64,000 nucleotides of DNA from Sophora flavescens (taxonomy: Eukaryota > Streptophyta > Magnoliopsida > Fabales > Fabaceae), in assembly GCA_030762895.1 (NCBI GenBank), contig CM061065.1:82345607-82409606 (forward strand), read 5' to 3'. Below, in pieces: positions 1 to 11,009 of this stretch (positions are counted from its first letter, which is position 1; each line of letters opens with the position of its first letter). Below the pieces are notes generated by a model, which saw only the letters and a list, made by a program, of their open reading frames with translations, was not told the DNA's origin and ran no database searches. The translations under genes and the position numbers were made by a program.

Positions 1-644
1 ACTACGATCCATAGCTACGTTCTGTAAATATACACACAACTACGATTAAGTTAAGGGGCTAAAATAAGATGGACTCTAATGATATTTCCTTGCATCAATG
101 ATCAATATATTTCACAGGAGCATCTAAACCCTAACAAACTATATTATCGTCACCTTTGCAAATAAACAACCATGAACATGAGCATGAGCATAACACTATT
201 TTACACAAAACAAAAACACAGAACCACCCACAAAATCAATGAAATAGAGACGCATATGAAATAGAAACAGAGACAACAAGCAAAAACAGAAATGCAAAAA
301 CAATGAAATAGAACCACCCACAAAAATATCAGCATCCAAAATCACAAGATAAAACAGAAACCCATAGAACCACCAACATATTCTTCAATGAAACCCAAAA
401 ACAGCAATAGACACAAAAAACGCAAAATAAATCACAAAAAACGTAAAGGGAGAGAGAGCTAACGAGGTAGCGACCGGAGTGAGAGAGGACGAAGTGGTGG
501 AAGACGAAGATACGGAGACGAAGGAACAATGGTGGTCACGGTGGCGTCAGTGTGGGAGGACAAAGGAACAGGGGTTGAAAGAAAGTGTTAGGGCGCGGGA
601 GTGAATAGCTGAACAAGAGTTTTTCATATGTTAATATAAAGACA
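1..644. other. unassigned sequence inside or beside a CACTA-like element
   Basis: I see no convincing gene here. The first 440 bases are A-rich. From about 450 to 600 the sequence is rich in GA/CT, like the leader of a minus-strand gene, but the short open frame there (329-529, minus) is low-complexity and has no recognisable domain. If the CACTA call at 645-941 is right, this stretch would be interior to that element. Confidence 0.3.
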
Positions 645-941
645 TGTAACAGCGGTTGCAATTCCAACCGCTGTTATATGTCACTTGTAATAGCGGTTGT
701 AAAATAACCGATGTTACAAGATTTTCCCTCCACCAAATTTCTGGGAAATACTCACTTGTAACGGCGGTTATTGTACAACCGATGTTACAAGTCACTTATA
801 ACGTCGGTTATTGTACAACCGCTGTAGCAAGTGCTTTAAATGATCCAAATATTTATGATACTGCCACCACCTCTTTTATTACATCTGTTTTTACCTAACC
901 GATGTTACATCCAGTCGTTACAGGCATATTTTCCACTAGTG
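645..941. mobile_element. CACTA-type transposon end with palindromic subterminal repeats
   Basis: Four or five degenerate inverted units of about 30-36 bases follow one another (about 645-680, 686-721, 752-790, 794-830, 884-920). Each has the form GTAAC-GCGGTT ... AACCG-TGTTAC. The block stops at TTTTCCACTAGTG, ending at 941, which fits the 3' end of a CACTA (En/Spm) element whose termini begin CACTAGTGGAAAA. Dense subterminal repeats bound by the transposase are typical of this superfamily. The other end and the 3-bp target duplication (CCT expected at 942-944) lie outside the window, so the call rests on one end only. Confidence 0.6.
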
Positions 942-1443
942 CCTGTATCATGTCTATCTCCCGTGTCATGTCTTTAAAGGGACCACATAGTATCTTCCAT
1001 CACCTGCTACATTCTCATTTACCAAATCATTCCTGCAATCAAGCCATCAAGACACAGCCATATGCCCTCATGTCCTATGTCAAGTCTGCTATTAGATCCG
1101 CATAGCAGCTTCAAAAATCTGCTCCAAAATCAATTGTTGTAGTTTTCTGCACTTTGACCAGCCAAAACAAAAACATCCACCTGCACCCCTGCATAGCAAG
1201 TCATGCAATTCTAACATTTGAAGCATCAGTACAAATATGGGTCCTATTCACATTTTAGATCACCATTTTCAACCACAACCTGTTATAAAGTTTAACAATA
1301 AAACAATCTATCAATATCTTTCTCCTATTTTGCAATCAAACACACCCTGCATTAACTCATAAGGTTCTCACAGCTCCTTCTCACGGATTGGTCTCCACTC
1401 CTAGAATACCACTATTATCAAAATTCACAGCCACATTATCCAT
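942..1443. other. intergenic, nothing recognised
   Basis: No coding frame with a recognisable domain, no repeat and no RNA gene was seen in this stretch. Confidence 0.4.
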
Positions 1444-1660
1444 CTACCAACATCTAGGAGATTGCTGGATCGACACCTGTATTTTCCACCAACTTAAGCA
1501 ATCTGTCCATACTCTCCAAGCGAACTTACAGTGGAGAAACAAGTGTTGAATTGTCTCCTCCTCTCTTCTACAAAAAGGGCACAATGCTTCATTTGCTGTA
1601 ATCATATTCATCCTCCTTAATCTGCACTTTGTATTAAGCCTATTTTGCAACACTAATAGT
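1444..1660 (-). pseudogene. LINE (non-LTR retrotransposon) zf-RVT domain remnant
   Basis: The minus-strand frame from 1653 to 1444 encodes about 69 residues. It shows the zinc-binding domain found downstream of the reverse transcriptase in plant LINEs: a run like NRLNTKCRLRR, then CPFCRREEETIQHLFLHC, then a Trp-rich stretch (FAWRVWTDCLSWW). The Cys-x2-Cys ... His-x3-Cys spacing is the family signature. No reverse transcriptase or endonuclease lies nearby, so this is a short orphan fragment. It may equally derive from one of the many cellular zf-RVT copies in plants. Confidence 0.75.
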
Positions 1661-2073
1661 AATTGTTTACGTTTTCATCTAGTAGAATAATTTTCAAATA
1701 ATTTGGTTTTTGCCCACTTTATGTGGTGTAAACATTTCACACAAGTGAATGACCGGAACTTTGATAAACCAATCATCACGTTCAACATTTATATTCTATA
1801 AAAACTGGCATTCTATGTGGGTATTTTCCTGTTGGAGTTTTTTTAGATGTGGTTATGAGCTAAAATGTATGTAACATGCAAGAGTGTTATTAGAAACTTA
1901 TTCATTTAGTAACCTATATATAGTAGATATTACAATCAATTTAATATTGAATTCTATAGCTAGTGCAATCCACAAGGCGCAACATTCGTTATGTTTCAAC
2001 ATTCAAGGTTCTGCATTTATGTCTTGCATTTATTACTCTTCCATGTATGTCATAGTTAATTGTCATTGGAGGT
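1661..2073. other. intergenic, nothing recognised
   Basis: AT-rich sequence between the LINE scrap and the MULE insertion. No gene or repeat recognised. Confidence 0.4.
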
Positions 2074-2082
2074 AATCCTCAT
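2074..2082. repeat. left 9-bp target site duplication of the MULE
   Basis: AATCCTCAT immediately precedes the left terminal inverted repeat and is repeated exactly at 11560-11568 after the right one. Nine bases is the usual duplication length for Mutator-like elements. Confidence 0.95.
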
Positions 2083-2520
2083 CAGTTATGCTAAACTGAC
2101 ACAAATGTGTACACCTACGAAAACACCGTATATTTTAGTGGCACTTTCGTAATTAAGCTAGTGGCAATAGCGTGAATCTGAGGAACAGGGGAAAATAGGT
2201 TTTGCCTTGCGCTCTTCCCTCCTTCGCTTCTTCACTCGACGCTCTGTCTTCTTCTCTGCCTCGTCCCTCTTTCTCCTTCACTGTGTCTTCTCGCTGTAAC
2301 TGTGTCTTCTTCCCCGTTCTTCTCTGCCTCAGCGCTCTGTCTTCAACTCGTTCTTCTCACGGCCGCGAAGCTCTGTTCCCGAATGCCACCACCACCCACT
2401 AGCAAAGCCCAGTGACAGCCACGACGGAAACGCCGACACCCACCACTCATCGACGGCGAATCCCACCGCAAGAACAGTTGAGGAAAAACCCTCCTTTCTT
2501 CCTTCCCTGTTTCTGTTGAT
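2083..2520 (+). repeat. MULE left terminal inverted repeat (about 440 bp)
   Basis: This stretch matches the reverse complement of about 11010-11559. The outer 110 bases are nearly identical, the middle CT-rich part is diverged, and the inner part is again close (GGAAAAACCCTCCTTTCTTC at about 2483 has its complement near 11023-11045). In MULEs the long TIRs usually hold the promoters, so this copy probably drives the plus-strand gene. Confidence 0.9.
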
Positions 2521-2620
2521 CTCTCATATCTCCACCCACCACCAAATCAAACGAACCCTAGCTCGCTCACTCTCACAATCCCGCATCTCATCCCTTGGGC
2601 TCTGCTGAAGCTATAGCTAG

Positions 2621-3094
2621 GTAAGCTTTGTCTATCTATTCTCCGTAGGGATTAGTTGCTATTCACGTTGTTTCTTTCATGGCTTTATCGCTTGCGGGCT
2701 TTGTCAACATTGTTGTGGCAAGTAATGGGTGAACCTAAGAAACCTCTGTTTTTCTGCTGATGGAATGATGCTATGATTTGTACTGTTTGGTAGTGTGACA
2801 GTGTGAAATGCATTTTTTGGTTGAATGTACTTGGCTTGTTCATGAAAGAAGGACTGAGGATGCAATGTTGGTTCTGGCTTCTTGTAACTTATCTGTGAAG
2901 CATTTTGTTTGCATCAAAGTGTTGAATTTTTTTAGGCCTGATATAATCCTAGTTTGTCATGACTTTGTCTCAACCATTCCTTATGATAAGTTTTCTATAT
3001 GTACCATATAGAAAACTTAGAAAAACAATGACAGTGAGTACAAAATAGGTTAATGTGATTCTAACTTATGATGTGTTAGATCGTCTATAAACAG
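2621..3094 (+). other. probable 5'-UTR intron of the plus-strand MULE gene
   Basis: A strong donor (AG|GTAAGC at 2620/2621) follows the TIR, and an acceptor (AACAG| at 3094) lies 21 bases before the ATG at 3116. An intron in the leader would place transcription start in the TIR. Predicted from splice motifs only. Confidence 0.5.
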
Positions 3095-3115
3095 GTAAAC
3101 CAAAAGCAAAGAAAA

Positions 3116-4863
3116 ATGGCTGGAGCAACAGATATTAATGTAAGGAAACCTCATTTGTGTTTGTACTTACTCGTGTGCAACGTATTTACAATCAACTGAC
3201 ATTTCAAGTAATGATACTTGGCAGGTTCGTGCGAGGCATGCTTGTATGCCAGGAATATTGATTGATATCAACCAGGCACTTTCAGAGGAGCATCGTGCTT
3301 TGTTGGATACGACCCCATTTAAATGGGTTACAAAAATGACCAATGAACCTAATATTTCAAATGTCTTATTGTGCAAGCTTGTGAGTAGGTGGGATGACGG
3401 TGCTCGAGCATTCAATGTTAGGGGTACGCCGATCCCTTTTACCCCTGCTGATGTATGCCTGGCTCTGGGACTTCCAGCCACAGGTGAACCAGTGGTAGGT
3501 GCAGCCAATGAGCATTGCTATACACTGTCAATTTTTGAGGGGGCAGATATAACCATAGAGGCTATACTGGAGAAGATGCCCGCCATTCCGCATAATGTGG
3601 GGGATTTCTGTAGGACATATATACTCCTTGCTTTCGGAGTGTTTTACTTTGCGAGGACAGGCAAGCATGTCTTCACAGATTATGCCTGGCTGCTGGATGA
3701 CTTGGATGCCAGCCATAGCTTCAACTGGGCAGCTGCAGTTCATGAATTCCTGGTTGCGAGTTTGAGCAGAGCTCACATGGTCAGTGGCGAAGGGTCAAAT
3801 GACCATGAAATACATATATGTGGCTGTGCACCCATCCTACAGGTATGTATTGTTGCATATGTTTGATAGCCATATAATGATATGTTAACAAAATTTTACG
3901 GCTACTAATGATGTCAATCTTTTTTGGTAGATCTGGGCGATGAACCATATCTCAATTGGCTATACACCTAGCACACCTCCTGAGCATCCTTTCCCACGGT
4001 TTCTGAACTGGCTAATTGTTACATTAAGGAAGAAGAAAATGAAGGAAGCATTCATGAATACAAGGGTACCAACCATACCATATTTTCGATAATATCTTGA
4101 AAATTGATATACCTAATGTTCAGTTGATGTGATTCTGATGTTTGCAGGTAACGGTTGCTTTAATAGCAACAGATGCTGAGCTTCAACTACCCATTGTCCA
4201 GGATGCATTACTGGGGGGCCAACAACACCAATATGTACATGTTGATGAATATCAAAAAGTATTGGCGACGCTTCAGGAGCATGAACAGAAAATTAGGGAG
4301 CAACAACAGAGGATCTTGGCTCTAGAGGCGGATGTTGCAATTTTGAAAGATGGTCCCACTCGTCACCAAACTCCCCTAGCGGATATTTATGCTGACATGG
4401 GTGGTGTAGGGTCTTCAGGTGTTCAAATAGGTGGTGGTTACTAAACAAGCTAGTTGCGTGTTTTACATGGTTGTGTTTGTGGTTTACTTGTTGAAAGCAC
4501 ATTGAGGATCTTTGTATATGCAGGTGTAGAAATGCCAATGTCTCAGCGGATGGAGGCTGATGATGCTATTGTAGATCCTCCGACTGTAGCGATGGGTGCA
4601 CCAAATGAAGCAGCAGTTGCAGTGCCCGCTTGTAAGTAATGATTTGCATGTTCACAATGAAAAAGTTCCATTATGTTAAAAAGATAGACTACTTACAATC
4701 TACCATTGTGACTGTTGTAGGTGAACATAATACGGAGGGTGATCCGGAGGGTGGGTCAAACATAGCAACAAGGGTGAAGGGCAAACATAGGATGCGGAAG
4801 CAATCTTCTAGACTTGATCCCCCATATAACAAGGCATACATGAGAAGGACAACAAAAGAATAG
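3116..4863 (+). CDS. MULE-carried gene: DUF1985/plant-mobile-domain-like protein with coiled coil
   Basis: I read six exons: 3116-3139, 3225-3842, 3931-4065, 4148-4418 (or to 4430), 4524-4631 and 4721-4863. All have GT-AG borders, and both alternatives for the fourth donor keep the frame, giving about 432 residues with no stop. Residues about 30-90 contain LVSRWDDGARAFNV, then FTPADVCLALGLPATGEPVV, the pattern of the DUF1985 / plant mobile domain superfamily. A second conserved block, GCAPILQ-IWAMNHI, is created only by joining exons 2 and 3. Exon 4 encodes a Gln/Glu-rich coiled coil (EHEQKIREQQQRI). The last exon is basic (KGKHRMRKQSSR) and may bind nucleic acid. No Ulp1 protease domain was seen. 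In Arabidopsis VANDAL MULEs a DUF1985 protein (VANC) counters silencing; a similar role here is inference. It could instead be a captured host gene. Confidence 0.75.
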
Positions 4864-5097
4864 TTTTTTATTTGTATATTCGAACATGAAAACTTGATAT
4901 GTACATTGTTATTTTGTAATGTAGGAGTAGTATGTAATTTCTCGGATTGGTAAGCCTGGATTCTATGATCAACATTGAAATAGATATTAACTATTGTGCA
5001 AAATATCTTACGACATTGCTAACAGGTTTGACATGCTTTATATGGTTGTGTGAAACTAATTTAAGTGTTTTGACAAGTCATTAAATAGATAACGAAA

Positions 5098-6830
5098 TTG
5101 ATGAGTGAATTTCAGTATGGTGATAATCTAAGGAATCCAAAAATTGGGTTTTGGTATGGTGATTCACCACATATTCGAAGACATTCACCAGATAATCTAA
5201 GGAATCCACAACCCTGTTTTAGTATAGGCATTCACCAGATATTCGAAGGCATTCACCAGATAATCGAACCATGTTCACCAGATAATCTAACCCATCCAAA
5301 ACTTGGGTTTTAGTATGGGCATTCACCACATATTCGAAGGCATTCACCAGATATTCGAACCTTGTTCACCAGATAATCTAACCCATCCAAAACTTGGGTT
5401 TCACTATGGGCATTCACCACATATTCGAAGGCATTCACCAGATATTCGAACCATGTTCACCAGATAATCTAACCCATCCAAAACTTGGGTTTTACTATGG
5501 GCATTCACCACATATTCGAAGGCATTCACCAGATATTCGAACCATGTTCACCAGATAATCTAACCCATCCAAAACTTGGGTTTCACTATGGGCATTCACC
5601 ACATATTCGAAGGCATTCACCAGATATTCAAACCATGTTCACCAGATAATCTAACCCATCCAAAACTTGGGTTTTACTATGGGCATTCACCACATATTCG
5701 AAGGCATTCACCAGATAATCTAACCATGTTCACCAGATAATCTAACCCATCCAAAACTTGGGTTTTGATCTGGTCATTCACCACATATTCGAAGGCATTC
5801 ACCAGATAATCTAACCATGTTCACCAGATAATCTAACCCATCCAAAACTTGGGTTTTGACTATGGGCATTCACCACATATTCGAAGGCATTCACCAGATA
5901 ATCTAACCATGTTCACCAGATAATCTAACCCATCCAAAACTTGGGTTTCGATCTGGTCATTCACCACATATTCGAAGGCATTCACCAGATAATCTAACCA
6001 TGTTCACCAGATAATCTAACCCATCCAAAACTTGGGTTTTGACTATGGGCATTCACCACATATTCGAAGGCATTCACCAGATAATCTAACCATGTTCACC
6101 AGATAATCTAACCCAACCATGTTCACGGACCCCTTCTTTTTTTTTTAATCTAACCCATCCAAAACTTGGGTTTTACTATGGGCATTCACCACATATTCGA
6201 AGGCATTCACCAGATAATCTTACCATGTTCACCAGATAATCTAACCCATTTAAAACTTGGGTTTTACTATGGTCATTCACCAGATATTCGAAGGCATTCA
6301 CCACATATTCGAACTATGTTCACCAGATAATCTAACCCTTCCAAAACTTGGGTTTTAGTATGGGCATTCACCAGATATTCGAAAGCATTCACCACATAAT
6401 CTAACCATGTTCACCAGATAATCTAACCCATCCAAAACTTGGGTTTTGATCTGGTCATTCACCACATATTCGAAGGCAATCACCAGATAATCTAACCATG
6501 TTCACCAGATAATCTAACCCATCCAAAACTTGGGTTTTAGTATGGGCATTCACCAGATATTCGAAGGCATTCACCACATATTCGAACTATGTTCACCAGA
6601 TAATCTAACCCACATATTCCAAAACTTGGGTTTTACTATGGTCATTCACCAGATATTCGAAGGCATTCCCCACATATTCGAACTATGTTCACCAGATAAT
6701 CTAACCCATCCAAAACTTGGGTTTTAATATGGGCATTCACCACATATTCGAAGGCATTCACCAGATAATTAAAAGGCATTCACCAGATAATTAAAAGGCA
6801 TTCAACACTTAATTATCTAGGAATAACTTG
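5098..6830. repeat. 91-bp tandem array in the MULE, about 19 copies
   Basis: The mark ACTTGGGTTT recurs at 5301, 5392, 5483, 5574, 5665 and onward, a period of 91 bases. Each unit is itself made of three or four 20-24-base pieces starting TTCACCAGATA or TTCACCACATA, followed by TTCGAA or ATCTAA. Copies drift by short swaps between the TTCGAAGG and ATCTAACC versions. The array is broken near 6110-6160 by a T-run and fades at 6760-6850 into shorter TTCACCAGATAATTAAAAGG copies. It lies between the 3' ends of the two MULE genes and encodes nothing: the open frames seen in it are repeat artefacts. Confidence 0.95.
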
Positions 6831-7672
6831 TTCACAAGGTAATTGAGGGCATTCATCAGATATATATGATCATTTCCATTGACATTTATACAGGATCATT
6901 TACATAGGATTGTCTACGTATGTACAACAAGTGGTGGTTTTGTCATTCATGATACAAAAAGCTAACACGCAATGTGTTGCACCCAACTAAGTTGTATTTA
7001 ACTACATACACATAGTAAATGTTCATATACATATATGACAAGATAATGGATCGTTGTGCTCCAACCATGTCATTCAAAAAACCGACAAAAGTTATGGCGC
7101 CCGACCAACCTGCACAACGAATGGTAAAGCGTTAAACACTAAAAATTGTACACAAAGTTTAGTACCATATTCCAGGACTTATGAAAAACCATACCATCAA
7201 CTGACAACCATATACCAAAAAACACATATCATTAGTGAAGACAACTAAAATCCAAAATGTGTCTAATCATCCAAATTTGTAGTGAACCTCGGACACCCCA
7301 TGAAGTCAACATCGGACGTTGTCAAAAGGTCGACGAACGATATACTGGCTCCAACCTGGACAACACCATATAAGAAACTATAATAATGGAGTCCTTAACT
7401 ATTTAAATGACCCACAAATTACATGCCTGTGTATTCAAAGTAACGTCTTCTAAACCCTTAAATACAGGGCTTGAAACTGTTGGATTTTGAAGAACACAAC
7501 AACTGTCTTCAAAAGTTGACATTGACTGTATAGAAAAATAATAAACCAATCAACATAAATTTTCATCTCATTGCCCACAAAAGGCACATGAATTTTGTAG
7601 AAAGTATACATCACCGGGTGCAAATCCATCAAATTGCTAAAATTTAACCGACAACACATAATAAAACAACGA
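6831..7672. other. MULE interior, non-coding between array and transposase
   Basis: AT-rich sequence without a recognisable gene. The part nearest 7673 is presumably the 3' untranslated region of the minus-strand transposase. Confidence 0.4.
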
Positions 7673-10225
7673 CTACAAGTTAAACACAATATGACATTGG
7701 ACACAAACCACAGTGCTTGTATCCAACAATTCTCCACTGGTGACAATGTCAAGAGATGATTCTACATGGATGTTGTTTCCACTGTGATTACCCACCATTC
7801 CATTGTTTGCCTCCTGCACAGTTTAGAAATGTTGTTGTTGAAACTTACATTTAAATTGGATTTTGGTTAAGGTTCACATTACTCATCAATCACGTGGTGT
7901 GTATGGTTAATACATAATTTTTGGAGAAAAAAATAATACCTTGGTAGTCTCTTTGTCTTCAGTATGTTGTGACCGCTTCTTCGCCCTCTTGACAACTTTT
8001 TCAACTACCCCTATTTTTCTATTTGTACGAGGGCGTCCCTTACGTTTGACACGCAATGGACTGCGAATGTGGGGAGCATTGTTTGGATTTGAGTCGGCAA
8101 TGGGATTTTTGTTAACTTCCCGCATTGTAGCATCCATGGTGGGCAAATTAGAACTAAACTCATGTAGCCTTTCATGTAGTGCCTTACTTGCAACTTCAGA
8201 CTCTGCACATACATCAGCAACCTCATAGAAATGCTTGCACAATCTGTCAAATCTTTCCATTTGTGGCTTCAATTCTGTCACACAGTAGCTGCTCTTAATA
8301 TATGAATATTTCCTTTTAATATTTTTCTTCCATCTTGCTAAAACATACTTATCCGGCACATTTTTAATCCTCTCTTGAGTACACACACAAAGCACATGGC
8401 GACACAGAAAGCCTCTGAACTCAAACAACGAACATTCACAACAGACTTCATGGTTCTCATGATTAAACACAATAGTATACTCACATTCTTTTGTTCTATC
8501 ACCAAACAGGACCTCCTCCATCACATGATAAGTGGCAACGCAACCATCCACGGTCTTCAAAGAATACGCACAATTAATCTTTGATCTAAACTCGGCCTGA
8601 ACCTCCTTAAACTTGGCATGAGTATACTCACATTGGAATTGCTTTTCAATTGACGAGTTTGAACCGCAGGGAATTGTCGTATCCATGCATTGAAAATCAG
8701 CTTGAAACTCCTTTTCGGCTATACTCTTGAGAGCATTATCATACTGCTTTACAAATTGATTCAGACTTGTTGTTGAATTGATTTACCCATCAAAGAATGC
8801 ATGTATGCTCTCGCTTCGCTGCGTTGTTGACATACCTGCCCAAGTTCATACAAGTGAAAAACCATTAACCAAGTATGATAACCATGGACATTACACGGCT
8901 TGCTGTAACAAAAAGTATGAGAAGGTGGAAAATGCATTTGAAACAAAAGACAGACCAAGTTTGCACACAACCACATACCTGCCCAAAAATATTTCTTCAG
9001 CAAGGTTGGTGCCCATCTATGACGTTCCTTGTACAACCCATCCAACCACTCATTCTGTCCAAGGTCAAATTTGTCAATGAAGGAAGTCCATCTATCTTCA
9101 AAATCAGCTACTGTGACTGTATCATATACCGCTGTTTTCATTGCAGACTTAATCTTCTTATATTCACCGTATCCGCTAAGTTTTTCAGGAATTTTTTTCA
9201 TTATATGCCATAAACACCACTTGTGACGAGTTGTAGGGAAGACTAACTCAATGGCATTTTGCATAGCCTTACATTGGTCAGTGACAATACCCGTAGGGGC
9301 TTTTCCCTCCATACAATGAATCCATGTTTGGAAAAGCCAGACAAATGACTCTGTGTCTTTTGCAGAAACCAGACCACGTCCAAGTAATGTTGATTGACCA
9401 TGGTGATTCACACCAACAAATGCAGCAAAAGGCATGTCATACTTATTGGTCAAATATGTTGTATCAAATGTCAAAACATCTCCAAAATATGCATAAGTAG
9501 CTCTACTTCTTGCATCAGCCCAAAACACATTTCTAACATGAAAATCATCATCCATATCTATGGCATAGAAGAAATCTTTGTTTTGCTTCGTCATTCGAGA
9601 AAAATAGCTTAGTAAGGCCTTAGCGTCACCTTCTTTCCCAATCGCACGCCTTTCTTTGTTGACATAATTTCTCACGTCTTTTTCACAAAAGATGCTCATG
9701 CCCTCCTCCATCTGTAACGAGAGACTGAAAAGTCTTATTAATCCTCACCCCTGCATCATCATTGATTTGGATTGTTCTTTTTGCATGGAGGTTGATTTTC
9801 TTGTTAGCCTTGAACAACCTTGACTTTGTAGGGCTGATCTCGTGAGAATGGTTGGGTTCAAATTTATTAATGTACCACAGTTCATCTTTTCCCAACTTAA
9901 TAGTAATTTTTGCCGGACAATTCTTCCGTTTAGTCGGACGTGTCATCAACGTACAAGGAATTTCCGACACTCGGGACCCCGCTCGTGAACATACTAGCAT
10001 TAAGTATCTAATCTGCCCATCCTCTCCTTTTCTTGATGTTCTAGTCTTCCAACTAAAACCCTTTCTTAAAGCATACTCGCGATAAAATGATTTAACATCC
10101 TCTATGGAATCAAAACACATCCCTGTTGCAGGCTCCCACTTTTCTTGATCATCATTAACAATGTCAACTCCATTTGCTTCGCTATCACCACCACCACAGT
10201 CCACATAATCATTTGAAGTTTCCAT
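7673..10225 (-). pseudogene. MULE transposase, FAR1/Jittery-like, with one frameshift and one stop
   Basis: Read on the minus strand: exon 1 is 10225-8979, exon 2 is 8835-7940 and exon 3 is 7813-7673, with GT-AG introns, about 760 codons in all. The N-terminus holds the FAR1 DNA-binding domain (FYREYALRKGFSW ... KNCPAKITIKL ... NHSHEIS). The middle is the MULE DDE core: FDTTYLTNKYDMPFAAFVG, then GIVTDQ, then HKWCLWHIMKKIP. The exon 1-2 junction restores the family motif FWAG-MSTTQRSES. The C-terminus has a SWIM zinc finger, CECSLFEFRGFLCRH. Two lesions are visible: a frame change in CATCTTTTGTG near 9690, just after the FAR1 domain, and TAA at 8785-8783 within FFDG-INS. Apart from these the gene is clean, so decay is recent or one lesion is an assembly error. 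Confidence 0.88.
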
Positions 10226-11009
10226 GTATATCGAATTGAGGATGCCACACTGAAACTACACAAATTAGATCTTTCATAAGTAATGTCACAAAACAATTAT
10301 GGATTCACTAGCTTCTCATATGAATTAATGATGACAAACTCAAATTCACCTTAACCCACTCAACTATATAAATGTTAGAGTATGCACAATGCTAACCTTC
10401 CCTAATATAGAAAATCTTAACAATGCATAATTATAACTTATAACTTACTACACATGTATTGGGTAGCTACCTATTGCATCTAACATCTTCCAGTTTGAAG
10501 ACAATGCATCAACAAACCAATGACACATGCACATTGGAATAAAAGAATTGTCACCTTTCTACTTCAACATGAGTTTAATAAGTGCTCAATGGAGTATGGA
10601 GTGTATGTGAAGGTGAATAAATGTTGACAAACTAAGCTTCATCATTATAACTATAAAGCACATATGCTGGAACTATAAACTAGACAGTAATACGTGAACC
10701 ACCAAACTTGGAAAATCATCCACACCAGCAAAAACAACCACCTTTCACTGCTTTCCAAGCATACTTTCAATTACAGAGTATCCTCAGTCCTTCTTTCATG
10801 AACAATCCAAGTACATTTAACCAAAAAATGAATTTCACACTTTCACACTACCAAACATCACATTTCAAACATCATTCCATCAGCAGAAAAACAGAGGTTT
10901 CTAAGGTTCACCCAATACTTGCCACAACAATGTTGACAAAGACCTCAAGCGATAAAGACATTAAAGAAACAACGAGAATAGCCTATAAACCCTAGGGAGA
11001 ATAGAGATA
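10226..11009 (-). other. upstream region of the MULE transposase
   Basis: Non-coding, AT-rich interior between the transposase start and the right TIR. By analogy with other MULEs, transcription probably starts in the right TIR and this stretch would be leader or leader intron. No domain-bearing frame was seen. Confidence 0.4.

Noticed and set aside
329..529. Minus-strand open frame of 66 codons
   Set aside because: Phe/Cys-rich low-complexity translation of A-rich DNA, with no domain or supporting splice sites.
2202..2402. Ser-rich open frame in the left MULE TIR (and counterparts at 11114-11468)
   Set aside because: Produced by the CT-rich TIR; the reverse-complement TIR shows the same kind of frames in several registers.
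5098..6727. Short open frames over the 91-bp array
   Set aside because: Repeat artefacts: the predicted peptides simply repeat the array (HQIFEGIHQIFEL) and differ in register between copies. The regular spacing also invited a CRISPR reading, but the units are tandem with no unique spacers, in a plant MULE.
7450..7752. Minus-strand 100-codon frame
   Set aside because: Overlaps the predicted last transposase exon and 3' untranslated region in another frame; no domain.
7941..9612. Plus-strand open frames opposite the transposase
   Set aside because: Shadows of the minus-strand transposase, which has clear FAR1, DDE and SWIM motifs.
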